Origin: Triticum aestivum
Lineage: Eukaryota > Streptophyta > Magnoliopsida > Poales > Poaceae
Reading direction: 5' to 3'
DNA length: 64,000 nt
Assembly (NCBI RefSeq): GCF_018294505.1
Contig: NC_057794.1
Coordinates: 188,699,716-188,763,715, forward strand
Under the pieces are notes generated by a model that was given only the letters and a program-made list of their open reading frames with translations, was not told where the DNA came from and searched no databases. Below are positions 10,534 through 22,272 of this stretch, one piece after another (the first letter of the stretch is position 1; each line of letters opens with the position of its first letter). The position numbers and the translations under genes were made by a program.

Positions 10534-13500
10534 ATGAATCAAAGGTCTATGTGTAATTGGAAGGTGCTCTGTAGGAATGTTCGTGGTCTAAATTCTGAAA
10601 CACGACAGCGCTCTATTAGAGAGAAAATTTCTGAAAGTCAGTGTGCGGTTGCTTGTTTGCAAGAAACTAAGTTGTCAGATTGCCCTCATTCATTAATTAA
10701 GAGCATTTGTCCTATGGGTTTTGATCAGTTCATTGGATCACCCTCGAGAGGAGCCTCGGGTGGTATTCTGACAGTATGGCATTCAGATGTTTTTAAGGGT
10801 GCATTAGTGGAAGTAAAGCCTTTTGGTATGATCATCAGTTTCAATTCTGTGCATAATAATGACCAGTGGTTTTTAGTCAATGTATATGGGCCTTGTCAGG
10901 GTGTATTGAGGGATGAGTTTGTTAACTGGTTGTATAACCTTCAAGTGAAACCAGAACAAAAATGGTTATTACTGGGAGATTTTAATTTTATCAGGTCCAT
11001 GGACAATCGTAATCTTCAGGGAGAGGCTGTTAATGATATTTTTCTCTTTAATGAGATCATTGGCCATTTAGGACTGCTAGAACTTCCTTTAAAAGGTAGA
11101 AGGTTTACCTGGTCAAACATGTAGGATGTCCCACTCCTCGAGCAATTGGACTGGTTTTTTACTTTTGCAAGTTAGATAACTCAATATCCTATGACACAAG
11201 TTACACCTCTTGCTAGAACTGCGTCTGATCATGTTCCTTGTGTACTTTCTATCTACACCACAATTTCTAAAGCACATATCTTTAGATTTGAAAACTATTG
11301 GGTGCATCAACCTGGCTTCATGGACTGTGTGAGGGAAGTTTGGAACAAAACTTCACATAAGACTCATATATCTACAGTTATTATGGACAAATTGAAATCC
11401 TTGAGGTTTGCACTCAAGAAATGGCAGAAGGAGCTCTCACACATTAAATCTTTGATTGAAAAGTGCAATTGGGTAATTCTATGGCTGGACGATTTGGAGG
11501 ACCGGAGGCCCCTATCCATACCTGAACACAACTTTAGGAAGATATGTAAGATACATCATGAACACCTTCTACATTTGCAGTTTTTATACTGGAAGAAAAG
11601 GTGTACTATCAGATATATCAAGGTGGGAGTGGAAAATTCAAAATTCTTCCAGGCAATGCCAACAGAGAGGTATAGGAAGAATTCTATTGCTAGTCTTCAA
11701 CTGTCTGATGGAACAGTTTCTTCAGATCATGGGGAAATAGCTAAGGAGTTTTTGGTTGCTTTCAAGGGCAGAATGGGAACTGTTAAACCAATATTGTTGG
11801 GTAATGAAATACTTTCACTCATCCCAAGAGTGCAAGGTCTTGAGGTGCTCACACAACCTTTTTAGCTGCAAGAGATTTAAAAGGTCATAAAAGAAATGCC
11901 CATTGATAAAGCACTAGGGCCGGATGGTTTTAATGGTCTGTTCATGAAGAGATGCTGGTCAATCATTTCCAGTGATTTTATTCGTTTGGTAAATGAGTTT
12001 CATGCTGGAACTGCTCTTTTGGAAAACCTCAATGAAGCTTTCATTACTTTAATCCCAAAAAAGCAAACACCTGAGGGTGTTGGCGATTTTAGGACAATCT
12101 CTTTGACAAGTGTGGGACTAAAGTTTCTGACTAAACTGGCAGCTAACAGGTTTCAGGAAGAAATCACAAATTGTGTTCATAAAAATCAGTATGGCTTCAT
12201 TAAACCTTTTGAGTATATTCATCAATGCAATCATTCCAAGAAGCCGATCCTATTGCTCAAGCTTGACTTTGAAAAAACTTTTGACTCTATTCAGCATGAG
12301 GCAATTTTGAAAATCCTTGTAGCAAAAGGTTTTGATAGCAAATGGATTAAATGGGTTCAGCAGCTATTATCTTCTGCAACCTCCTCTATCATGTTAAATG
12401 GTGTGCCTGGAAATCATTTCAAGTGCAAATGTGGTGTCAAGCAAGGAGATCATATCTCTCCTTTGCTTTTTGTGATTGCCGCTGATCTTCTTCAAACCAT
12501 GATCAATGATCTTTTATGTAGGGTCCTGCTTACCTTTCCATTGCCAACACATGATCCTGATTATCTAGTTGTACAATATGCAGATGATACCTTGTTGTTT
12601 GTAAATGCTGACTCAACTCAGCTGGAGGTCCTCAAGTTAGTGCTCAACTCCTTTTCCTTGGCAACTGGACTGCAAATCAACTCCCATAAGTCTTCATGTA
12701 TCCAATCAATTTGGAAGCTTCTGTTGCCTCTGCACTTGCTGCTCAGTTTGGGTGCCAGCTTGGTTCTATGCCCTTCACTTATTTGGGACTTCCTGTTGGA
12801 ACCACTTGACCCAAAATTGTTGATTTGCTACCTTTGGTGGACTGCATGGAAAGAAGGCTAACTGCTAGTTCCTGGTTTTTATCACAAGACAGTAGGTTGC
12901 AGCTGGTAAATTTAGTGATATCTTCACTCCCTATATTCTTTCTTTGCAGTCTATCTCTGCCACAAGGCATTCTAAAGCAGTTAGAAAGGATTCAAAGACA
13001 GTGCCTTTGGAGGAAATATGGTCAGGAGAAGGGACACTCTTTGGCTGCTTGGCCCCTTGTCTACAGGCCTAAGGTGAAAGGGGGGCTTGGAATTCTGAAT
13101 TTGGGACTGCAGAATTATGCACTGCTCCTTAAATACCTCAATAAATTCTATAACAAAGCAGATGTGCCATGGGTTAGTTTGGTGTGGGACTCATATTACT
13201 TTCAGAGAACTCCTCATGACACTATTCTTTGTGGCTCATTCTGGTGGAGGGACATTTGCAAATTAATGGACAAGTTTTGGGTTGTTACTTCTGTCACTGT
13301 TGGAAAGGGGGATTCTGTTCTGTTTTGGTATGATCATTGGGAGATTGGCCAGTCTTGCATTCCTCTGCAAGAAAGGTTTCCAAGGCTTTTTTCTTTTTGC
13401 CTACAGAAGAACCTTTCTGTCATGGAAGTGGTACAGGCAGGAAATTTGCAACAAATGTTTTCTTTACCTTTGTCTCAACTGGCTTTTAGGGAGTTCAATC

Positions 13501-14105
13501 AGCTATCAAGCTTGTTATCTGAGACTTCATTCAACACTGATTGTAATGATATCTGGGCTTGGAGGCACGGGAAGAAGGCGGAGTACTCGGCCAAAAAGTA
13601 CTATGACTTTGTCCATCAGCATGTTCTTGCCAATCCTATTCTTAGCTAGGTTTGGAAAAGTTGTTGTACCATGACAATTAAAATGTTTGCCTGGCTGGTC
13701 ATTATGGACAGAGTTAACACCAAGGATATGATCCAACGACGCCATTGGAGAATTGATGATGGACCTGGCTGTGTCCTATGCCCGACTGGAGTACTTGAGG
13801 ATAGGAACCATCTGTTCTTCCAATGTAACTTCAGTATGAGAATCTGGAACTATCTGCAAGTTTCCTGGATGGATAGCAATGATATGGTGCAAATTGCATT
13901 ACATGCAAGGAAGGAGTTTCAAAAGCCCTTTTTCTCAGAGGTGGTTTTTCTTGCATGGTGGAATATTTTGAAAGTTAGGCATGTCAACCCAACTTTTAGG
14001 CAGTGGAGAAATGGATTTATTCATGACATTACTCTTCTTTCACACCGAATCAAGACCAAGTACAAGGAAGCCCTGCTAAAATGGATTGATTTCTTGCCTC
14101 CTTGA
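10534..14105 (+). pseudogene. LINE ORF2: endonuclease-reverse transcriptase
   Basis: The AP-like endonuclease (10560-11240) has C-R-N-V-R-G-L-N, L-Q-E-T-K, V-N-V-Y-G-P, L-L-G-D-F-N and S-D-H-V-P motifs. The RT (about 11890-12720) has the fingers motif K-A-x-G-P-D-G-F, the Q-G-D-x-I-S-P-L-L-F segment and catalytic Y-A-D-D at 12577-12588. A zf-RVT-like end (13740-13830) has C-x-x-C and N-H-L-F-F-Q-C. It nicks target DNA and copies the element RNA. Breaks: stops at 11122, 11173, 11863, 11878, a frameshift near 12700, TGA at 12807 and TAG at 13647. The catalytic D-D pair is intact, but the reading frame is not. Confidence 0.9.
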
Positions 14106-14311
14106 GGGCCATCTTTTGCACCCTCTTCCTCTCCTAGCTGTACATGGTAGTGCTTTTGCCTTTCTTTTCTTAGTCTTCTTTAGCCTTTCTAGTATAGCTT
14201 TTCTTTTCTTTGTTCCTCCTCTTGAGGAACTTTGTACTTTGTACTTGTTATATTTCTTCTTTCAATAAAATGTTGTGGGGTGTAAGCCCTGCAGTCTTCC
14301 AGGTCAAAAAA
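14106..14311 (+). other. LINE 3' UTR with AATAAA and A-tail
   Basis: T-rich 3' UTR ending with TTTCAATAAAATG (near 14258-14270), a polyadenylation signal about 40 bases before the terminal A-run at 14306-14311. Confidence 0.75.
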
Positions 14312-14325
14312 AACTTGCACCCAAC
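14312..14325 (+). repeat. LINE target-site duplication, right copy
   Basis: Exact repeat of 9378-9391 directly after the A-run. Confidence 0.92.
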
Positions 14326-14692
14326 GTGATAAAGGGGTTGTCAATCCCTTCACGGTTACTTGCAAAAGTGAGATCTGATAGAGATAGATAAACAATAAAG
14401 TAAATATTTGTGGTATTTTGGGTTTATAGATCGGAAATTAAAATATTGCAAATTAGTAGGTCGGAAACTAATATGATGGAAAATATACCCAGGGGCCATA
14501 GGTTTCACTATAGGCTTCTCTCATGATAGCAAATAATATGGTGGGTGAACAAATTACTATTGAGTAATTGATAGAAAAGTGCAAAGTTATGACGATATCT
14601 AAGGCAATGATCATGAACATAGGCATCATGTCTGTGTCAAGTAGACCGAAATGATTCTGCATCTACTACTATTACTCCACACATATGCGCGA
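14326..14692 (-). repeat. Element B 5' LTR, middle piece
   Basis: Continues the Athila-type LTR interrupted by the LINE; the landmark TAGACCGAAATGATTCTGC (about 14642) is typical of this LTR family. It breaks at about 14683-14692, where unrelated Tat-type coding sequence begins. From memory of the family, several hundred bases of LTR are missing before it resumes at 45688. Confidence 0.7.
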
Positions 14693-14893
14693 GAATTAAC
14701 CATGCTACGCTCCATAGTGGACAGGGACGACGTGATACTCGACAAGAGATCCAAGTCCACCTCTTTTAAACCAGCGGATGAAATAGTCAAATTCCAAGTC
14801 CACCCAACGGACCCTACAAAAACAGCCTCCATCGGGGCACAGTTAAACCCCGCTGTGGACGCCACACTACGAGAGTTCCTGCGCGAGAATTGG
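14693..14893 (+). pseudogene. Inverted fragment of Tat-type pol (protease/RT junction)
   Basis: The + strand encodes about 65 residues from M-L-R-S-I-V-D-R-D-D to L-R-E-F-L-R-E-N-W, homologous to the minus-strand frame of element D at about 20283-20480, with about 6 residue changes. It is joined at 14893/14894 to the opposite strand of element D's RT/RNase H region. It is therefore an extra inverted copy, not the continuation of D, and too short for function. Confidence 0.8.
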
Positions 14894-14981
14894 AGAGGCT
14901 ACTGTAATCGAACACTCTTGAAAGTAGTGTCGCAGCTTCCGGGATGCCATGAATACCGCATAGGCTATCTTTTGATAATGT

Positions 14982-14986
14982 GGGTA
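14982..14986 (+). repeat. TSD of solo LTR, left copy (GGGTA)
   Basis: Five bases preceding TGTCACAG; identical to 19165-19169. Confidence 0.88.
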
Positions 14987-17900
14987 TGTCACAGCCCTAG
15001 CTCTGGACTTTGCTTGTCATTGCATATGCATCCATGCATCATCTTAAATTCCAGTAAATTGAATTGAGGGAATTCTCAACCCTCAGAAATCACCTCAGAA
15101 ATAATCAACATTAAAAAAATCTCTTCAAACAAGCCCAAGAAAATGTTCCTATTAATATCTGGAAATATTGGCAAGAGATAAAATTCAAACCAATATTTTT
15201 AGAATCTCAGGAATATTTATTTTTGGGCCCTTGAATTAATCCAACAAATATTTGAATTGGACTTATATTTATTATATAATAAATATGTGTTCAATAATTC
15301 TGGAAATTGTTGTGTGGTTTGGGTTAAAGACCACTTAGTTCGCACAACTATTTTCATGAAGTTTTGAAGTGGTTTAGTATTTTTGCTAAATCAAAAAACA
15401 AAGACAGAAATAGAAAACAGAAACAAATAAAAAAGGAAAGCAGAGAGAGAAGCCCACCTAGACCTTACCTGGCGGCCCAAGTGGCCGGCCCAGCCCACCT
15501 GGCCCCCTCCCCTGTCGTCTTCCTCCTTTGCCAGGAGGATGGGCGTGTGGCCGCCGTGCGCGCACACGCGCCCCGGCCACCTCCTGCTTGCCGCTTCCCC
15601 GACCCCCTGGAGATGCCACGCACCTCCCTGGAACCACATCCACTTCTCCCTCCCGCGACCGAACACCACCATCGCCGCCGCTCGCTGCCAACGCGCCCAC
15701 CGAGCTCGCCTGACCTCCCCACCGTATCCCTAGGCTCCGCCGCGGCTCTGCACGTCGACGAGAAGAACAAAACAAGCCCCGGGAGCCCCTCAGCCTCGCC
15801 ATCGCCGTCGTCCTCATCCTTGGGAGCCGACCACCGCCGTCGTCGATTCGCCGGCCACAGGACATCCCCGAGCAAGCCGAACCCATCATCGTGATCACTG
15901 TGAGCTGCACTGTCGTTTCCCCCTAACCCCGCGGCCTAGCGCTCGCTGTAGCGCCGTTTTCCATGACGCCTGAAGCACGCCGCCGCACAAGCTCGTCGCC
16001 AACGAGGCTCTGGTGGCCAATCGGCCCCGTTCATATGCCCGTTGGCTTTGTGAGAGCCTGCAAAACGCGTAGGTGCTACCCGTTGATCCTCCCGTGCACG
16101 GCATCGTCGTTTTCATCGGCGCCCGAACTCCGGCGGCCGCAACTGAGCTCGCCGCCGTCGACTCCGGCCACCCCAGGCCCGGAGACCACCACCATCCGAC
16201 GCGCCATCAAGCCAGCTCTCCGTAGGGCAAAGGGCGCACCGAACGGTGCATTGTAGGCGAAACCCGAGCCACCCCGGTGCGTCTCCGCCGCGTTTTGGTC
16301 GTCGCCGGCGAAACTCCGGCGAGCTAACGTGGCACACTTAGTTAACACTAATGACGCCATTAGCTGATCACTGTGCCACTGACGGATGGGCCCCACGCGC
16401 TAATTAACCCCGTAATTTATTCCCTGTTTAACTTAGACTAACCCACCGGGCCCACATGTCAGGTTGACTTTGCTGATGTGGCCTTTGACCGGTCCCACCT
16501 GTCGTTGACTCGAGCCAGCACTGTGTGACTGACCAGTGGACCCCCACTGGTCAGGCTTGACCTGGTCAGCCGCAGTTGACTTGCTGAGGTCAGCATGGCG
16601 CAATGCTGACGCAGTAAATGATTTTCTAGATTTTAAATAATTCAGAAAATTTCAGAAAATAGCCAAAACTTCTAAAATTCATAGAAAATTATCTATAACT
16701 CAGAATGAAATAAATTATATATGAAAAATTATCAGAAAAATTTAAAGAATCTGTTTATGGCATTTGCATGCATGTTTGAACAACCTAGGGTTGCTGTACA
16801 GCGCAATTTGCATAATTGACATTTAAATAAGCACATATGAAGTTTGAATTTGAACCCTTGGTTCAAACCAACTTCATTTAATATGATTGCTAGTTGCATT
16901 AGCTCAATCAACAGCATATTGCCATGACATTATCATGCATCATAATTGTTGCATTACATTGATTGTGTTCCTCTTTGTTTGCCGGTATTTGTCCTCTCTC
17001 GATAGACGTGGTTCCGACGATGAGTTCGATGACACCGATGAAGAACTATACTATCTTCAGAAGTGCCAGGCAAGCAAAACCCCCTTGTTCATTCTGATAC
17101 AATCCCACTCTCTCACTCCTGCTCTCTTTTACTGCATTAGGACAACAACGGTTCAACTGTTACATGCTACGGTAGTTGAACCCCTTTCCTCTGCATGACA
17201 TGTCATTGCCACAGTAAATAGATGAAACCCACTAGCATGAGTAGGAGTTGTTTGAGCCCTGATGTGCCTACCCATTCATGCTTGTTTGTCATGCCTGCTA
17301 TTGCATAGAGTTGTGTCGGGTCTGATTCATCGGGAATGAATTGGAATGGTGATGAACATGTCCTACTGTGTGTGAGCTAAGTGTGTGAACACGATTTGGT
17401 AAAGGTAGCGGTGAGAGGCCATGTAGGAGTACATGGTGGGTTGTCTCATTGAAACCGTTCTTAGGAACTGAGTTCTGTGTCTGTGATCCATGAACAGCTA
17501 CTAACACTCATTGGGATCCTTAATTGACCCTCTAGGCTTCTTAATCACCCTAGTCCTCTGTCCAGGAGTTGCAACTAGTTTCTGGTGTTTGTAGGATATG
17601 TGTTGGTGGCCGTGCGTAGCGCTGACCCCAGGGGTGGGCTATGTTGCGGTAGATACACCGTGGTCGGGCATGCCGGGCGCCCGTTTGGTGTCTCGGAACC
17701 CTGTACACATCGTTCGGGGCCGTATGTGGAAACCTCGGCCGGACTCCCTGCGGATGGAACTTGGATAGGCGATAAACCTGGACTAGAGACTTGAGTGTTT
17801 AGGTAGGCCGTGGCCGACACCCTCGTTGGGATTCCGCTTGAAGGTTGCCAAGTACATGTCGTGTAAACAATGGTAAGTGGTGGGAGCGTGTGTGAAGAAG

Positions 17901-19164
17901 TACACCCCTGCAGGGTTATCATTATCTATTCGAATAGCCGGATTCCTCGGATATGGGAACTTGGACCCCTTGCATAGTTCATAGACAAGTGAAAGTGGAT
18001 ACTCTAAAACTCGCAAGATAAGCGTGAGTGCTATGGATGGCGTTCTTGTAGGGAGGCGGGAGCGAATCCATAGTGGTGTATTGATATGGTGAATATGTGG
18101 ACTCGTGTGCGCCACCTCAAAAGAGTTGCTTGCAATCGTAGTTCAGGTTAGCCACTGAGTCAAAGCTGGCTTGCTGCAGTTAAACTCCACCACCCCCCTT
18201 GTTGATACCGATGCATATGTAGTTAGTTCTGATGTAAGTCTTGCTGAGTACATTTGTGCTCATGTTTGCTTAATTTATCTTTTTGCAGAGAGACTTCAGT
18301 CTCGCTGGTAGTTCCGTGTGGACTTCGATGTTTAGCTTGATACCTCAGTTACGATCTTGTGCCCTCGGTAGGATCTGGTAGATAGTCAGGCTTCTCAGCC
18401 TTCTTCATTTGTAGTTGTCTGTACTCAGACAAGTTAAGCTTCCGCATGTGCTTTGATTTGTATGCTATGATTGTTGGGTCATGCGACCCATGTTTGTAAT
18501 ATCTTGCTCCTTGGAGCCTAATGAATAAATACTTGAGTCGTAGAATTATGTTGTGATGCCATGCTGTATTTACACATATCGAGCATATTGTGTGTATGAT
18601 TGAAATGCTTGGTATGTGTGGGATCCGACAATCTAGTTGTTTATCCTTGGCAGCCTCTCTTATGGGGAAATGTAGTCTAGTGCTTCCATGAGCCATAGTA
18701 GTCCGCTACAGCCCAGTTCACCAGAGTCCTGTTAGCCCAGCACTACTGCTTAGGACACCTGACTGGCTGGCATGTGTTTCACTTCGTTCCTGTGTCTGTC
18801 CCTTCGGGGAAATGTCACACAGTGACATCCGGAGTCCTACCTAGCCTGCTACAGCTCGGGTTCCCGGAGTCCTGTTAGCCCAGTGCTACAGCCCGGATTC
18901 ACACGCTGCTGACCGACATGCTCAATGTGATTCATGTATGCCTGTCCCCATAGGTTGGTGCCGCTTTGGGTTCACGACTAGCCATGTCAGACCGGGTTCT
19001 CTGTCATATGGATGCTAGCGACACTATCATATACGTGAGCCAAAAGGTGCAAACGGTCCCGGCCATGGTAAGGCGACACCCGTGGGAATACCGTGCGTGA
19101 GGCCGCAAAGTGATATGAGGTGTTACCGGCTAGATCGATGTGACTTGGAATCAGGGTCCTGACA
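14987..19164 (+). mobile_element. Element E: solo LTR, 4178 bp
   Basis: Starts TGTCACAGCCC and ends GGTCCTGACA, with the 5-bp duplication GGGTA at 14982-14986 and 19165-19169. Removing it restores the RNase H reading of element D (S-R-Y-P then H-Y-Q-K-I-A-Y-A). It has no coding domains; long ORFs in the GC-rich 15450-16350 part are compositional. A solo LTR arises by recombination between the two LTRs of a full element. LTRs of this size occur in chromoviruses and in non-autonomous LARD elements such as Sukkula; the family is not assigned. Confidence 0.9.
18690..18990. repeat. Degenerate short tandem repeats inside the solo LTR
   Basis: The phrases GAGTCCTGTTAGCCCAG and CTACAGCCCGG / CTACAGCTCGG recur several times with substitutions (18713-18745, 18832-18895). 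They read as a decayed minisatellite in the 3' part of the LTR. Confidence 0.5.
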
Positions 19165-19169
19165 GGGTA
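19165..19169 (+). repeat. TSD of solo LTR, right copy (GGGTA)
   Basis: Five bases following CCTGACA; identical to 14982-14986. Confidence 0.88.
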
Positions 19170-19239
19170 CCGTGATTTGCATGGAGTGAGGACAGTGGAT
19201 ACATAGTAGACCGGCTTTTGAAGAGGGAATTTATGTCCG

Positions 19240-20900
19240 TCAGCTTCTCGTTCGATGACGAGCACTGCGCTTACAACTTGATGAGTTGGCGCAATATACA
19301 ACAGCATTGGTTCGCCGATGTTTGGCACGGCCAGGATTGGGTTGGTTGCCAGTATGGCTTTTATTTCTTCCAATCCGGCTGTGGCAGCGTCCGTCCACTC
19401 GAAGTGTTCGGTGCACCGAAGGAGGCGATAAAGGGGTAATGCCTTTTCTCCTAAGCGGGAGATAAAGCGGCTTAGAGCCGCCACTCATCCAGTTAACTTC
19501 TGGATTTGTTTGAGGTCTGTTGGGGTAGCCAACTGTGACAAAGCTTGGATTTTGGCCGGATTAGCTTCAATACCTCTACTGGAGACAATGAAACCCGGGA
19601 GCTTTCCGGCTGGTACGCCGAAAACGCATTTTTACGGATTGAGCTTGATGTCATATGTTCGGAGGTTGTCGAATGTGAGCCTCAAGTCGTCTATCAAAGA
19701 GTCGACGTGTTTGGTTTTGACGACCACATCGTCTACGTATGCCTCTACTGTTTTGCCGATTTGTTTCTCCAGACATGTTTGAATCATGCGCTGATATGTT
19801 GCGCCAATGTTTTTGAGCCCAAAAGGCATTGTGTTGAAACAGAAGGGACCGTATGGTGTGATGAATGCCGTTGCGGCTTGGTCGGACTCCGCCATCTTGA
19901 TTTGGTGGTAACCGAAGTATGCGTTGAGGAAACACAATGACTCGTGTCCTGCGGTAGCATCAATAATTTGATCGATGCGGGGGAGGGGGAAGGGATCCTT
20001 TGGGCAAGCTTTATTGAGGTCCTTGAAATCGACACAAAGGTGCCAGGATTTATCCTTCTTTGGTACCATCACCAGGTTTGCTAGCCAGTCCGGGTGTTTT
20101 ATTTCTCTGATGAATCCGGCTTCCAATAACTTGGCTAGATCCTCTCCCATGGCATGTCTCTTAGGTTCGAAGGAACGCCGAAGAGCTTGCTTGACCGGCT
20201 TGAATCCCTTTAGGATATTGAGGCTATGCTCGGCCAGCCTACGTGGGATTCCTGGCATGTCTGAGGGATGCCAGGCGAATATGTCCCAATTCTCGCGCAG
20301 GAACTCTCGTAGTGCAGCGTCCATGGCGGGGTTTAACTGTGCCCCGATGGAGGCTGTTTTTGTAGGGTCCATTGGGTGGACTTGGAATTTGACTATTTCA
20401 TCCGCTGGTTTAAAAGAGGTGCACTTGGATCTCTTGTCGAGTATCGCGTCGTCCCTGTCCACTGTGGAGCGTAGCATGGTTAATTCCTCGGCCTCGAGGG
20501 CTTCGGATAATGCCTCGAGGGCCAGTGCGGCTGTTTTGTTTTCGGCGCGGAGTGCTGTGTCCGGATCACTAGCGAGAGTGATGATTCCGTTGGGCCCGGG
20601 CATTTTGAGCTTCATGTACCCATAATGGGGTACGGCTTGTAAGATCGTGAACGCCTCACATCCTAAAAGGGCGTGGTATCCACTTCTGAACGGAGCCACT
20701 TGAAATGTAATTTCTTCGGACCTATAGTTCTCTGGCGTACCGAATACCACATCTAGTGTGATTTTCCCAATGCATCGTGCCTCCCGACTGGGTATATGCG
20801 GTTCCAGTCTATTTCCATTTTTTGAAGAGTTTCCTCATAGATGAGGTTTAATCCGCTGCCGCCGTCCATGAGTACTTTGGTGAGTCGAAAGCCGTCCACA
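19240..20900 (-). pseudogene. pol: Protease, reverse transcriptase and RNase H start of element D
   Basis: The minus-strand protease motif M-D-G-G-S-G-L-N lies near 20865; a frameshift near 20760 separates it from the 372-residue block 20750-19632. That block has the protease end (A-L-L-G-C), a linker (D-P-T-K-T-A-S-I-G) and RT with V-P-K-K-D-K-S, Y-H-Q-I-K-M, M-P-F-G-L-K-N and catalytic Y-V-D-D at 19728-19739. RNase H begins in 19488-19240 and continues through the solo LTR to 14894. RT would copy the element RNA. Further breaks near 19640 and 19490 prevent a continuous polyprotein. The catalytic residues visible are conserved. Confidence 0.85.
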
Positions 20901-20929
20901 ATTGGACTGAGGACCAGTGTGGCTGGTGC

Positions 20930-21688
20930 TCAGGCTGTTCGGAATTTAGGTTCGTCACTGGCATTGAAGGTAATAGCCGTGTCACTCCATGGATTTATTG
21001 CTGCTATGTGGCAGATTTCGGCCATGCTGCGGAGTGTTCGCTTGCGCCTATTATTTGACGCGAAGGTCTCAAAGAATGTTAACACCGTATTGTTATCCAC
21101 GGGATGGTGCTCTGTGGCATTTGGGATAAGAAGATCCTCACCACTTTTGGCCACCTGCCGGAGTATCCAACATGCTCTAAGGTTGTGCGTTGGTATTGTA
21201 TCCGCTGTACTATGAATTTTGCAGGGTCCGTTAAGCCATCCCTCCAGTACGGTTCCATGCCCTGTAGAGGGTTTTTGTTTCTTTGCAACTAGCTCGGGTG
21301 TCTTATGATAGTGCACCCTTTTACTTCGGACTGGGTGTATATTTGGAGCCGGATTATCCCAAAATTTCGTTTCGGTTTTCCAGGCGCTTTCCATCGCACA
21401 GTACTTTCGTACTATGGACGCCAAGTCAGCGAAGCGTGATATGTCATGGCGACTTAAGGCATTAAGGATTCCCTTTTCCATGCAATTATTGCAGAAAAGT
21501 GAGATTGCATCTTCCTCGCGACAGTCCTTAACCTTGTTCATCACAATGAGGAATCTGGCCCAATAATGATGTACTGTTTCATGGGGCTCTTGCCTGATGT
21601 GGGAAAGACCGTTTATGTCTGGGTGGGTGGGTGGATTTGAGTTTGAACCCCTACCCGATCTGAGACCTAGGGTCCGAGGAGTTTCCAA
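20930..21688 (-). pseudogene. gag: gag of element D, N-terminally deleted
   Basis: A minus-strand frame of about 250 residues with Q-E-P-H-E-T-V-H-H-Y-W-A-R-F and L-A-S-I-V-R-K-Y-C-A-M-E, the retrotransposon gag capsid region, followed by the Cys/His module G-P-C-K-I-H-S-T. The N-terminal third normally found between LTR and this block is missing: only 110 bases separate it from the LTR. The apparent start is therefore not the original one. It joins protease at about 20900 with a frame change. Confidence 0.75.
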
Positions 21689-21780
21689 TCATGGAAGTTC
21701 GGGTTCCGGAGTGCTGCCCGATAAGAGTCAACCTACCAAGAGATGAGGCATCCTTCCTTACGGCGACGTCGCAGAGGAAC

Positions 21781-21798
21781 TCTCAATGAAAGCACCAA
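21781..21798 (-). promoter_or_regulatory. Primer-binding site region of element D
   Basis: Directly after the LTR end (21799) the minus strand reads TTGGTGCTTTCATTGAGAG, beginning with the TGG that pairs with tRNA CCA. I could not assign the tRNA from memory. Confidence 0.5.
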
Positions 21799-22272
21799 TG
21801 TCAGTGTCAAAACCGGCAGATCTCGGGTAGGGGGTCCCAAACTGTGCGTCTAAGGAGGATGGTAACAGGAGGGAGGGGACACGATGTTTTACCCAGGTTC
21901 GGGCCCTCTTGATGGAGGTAAAACCCTATGTCCTGCTTGATTTATTCTTGATGATATGAGTATTACAAGAGTTGATCTACCACGAGATCGGAGAGGCTAA
22001 ACCCTAGAAGCTATCCTATGGTATGATTGCATGTTGTCCTACGGACTAAAACCCACCGGTTTATATAGACACCGGAGGGGGCTAGGGTTACACAAGGTCG
22101 GTTACAAAGGAGGAGATATACATATCCGTATTGCCTAGCTTGCCTTCCACGCCAAGTAGAGTCCCATCCGGACACGAGATGAAGTCTTCAATCTTGTATC
22201 TTCATAGTCCAACAGTCCGGCCAAAGGATATAATCCAGTTGTCCGGATACCCCCTAATCCAGGACTCCCTCA
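21799..22272 (-). repeat. 5' LTR of element D (474 bp)
   Basis: Minus strand TGAGGGAGTCCTGGATTAGG (from 22272) to GACACTGACA (to 21799). TATA box TATATAA at 22061-22067 (minus). It matches the LTR of element A (6000-6469) with substitutions. The flank at 22273 is a chromovirus LTR fragment. Confidence 0.88.
22061..22067 (-). promoter_or_regulatory. TATA box in LTR of element D
   Basis: CTATATAAACCGG on the minus strand, mid-LTR, the usual place of the retrotransposon promoter. In element A's LTR the same site is CTATACAAA. Confidence 0.6.

Larger units (their letters stand above)
9392..14311 (+). mobile_element. Element C: L1-type LINE (RIX), 5'-truncated, 4.9 kb
   Basis: Bounded by a perfect 14-bp duplication (9378-9391 and 14312-14325) and ending in a short A-run (14306-14311). 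Contains the C-terminal part of ORF1 and a nearly complete ORF2 (endonuclease, RT, C-terminal zinc-binding zf-RVT region). The left end lies inside ORF1, so it is 5'-truncated, as usual for LINEs. It inserted into the LTR of element B in the opposite orientation. Several stops and a frameshift show that it is dead. Confidence 0.9.
14894..22272 (-). mobile_element. Element D: Tat-type gypsy retrotransposon, 3'-truncated, hosting a solo LTR
   Basis: Minus strand: 5' LTR 21799-22272, primer site near 21781-21798, gag 21688-20930, protease-RT 20900-19500, RNase H start 19488-19165. After the solo LTR (14987-19164) RNase H continues to 14894 and breaks off at I-T-V-A-S. Everything after this (RNase H end, integrase, antisense gene, 3' LTR) is missing here; the next RNase H residues appear separately at 23219-22643. 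The insertion site is inside a chromovirus LTR fragment (22273 onward). Gag N-terminus is deleted, with only about 110 bases between LTR and gag. It is of the same broad type as element A. Confidence 0.85.

Noticed and set aside
15364..16396. Cluster of overlapping ORFs in the GC-rich part of the solo LTR
   Set aside because: Open in nearly all frames because of GC-richness; no motif; inside a bounded LTR.
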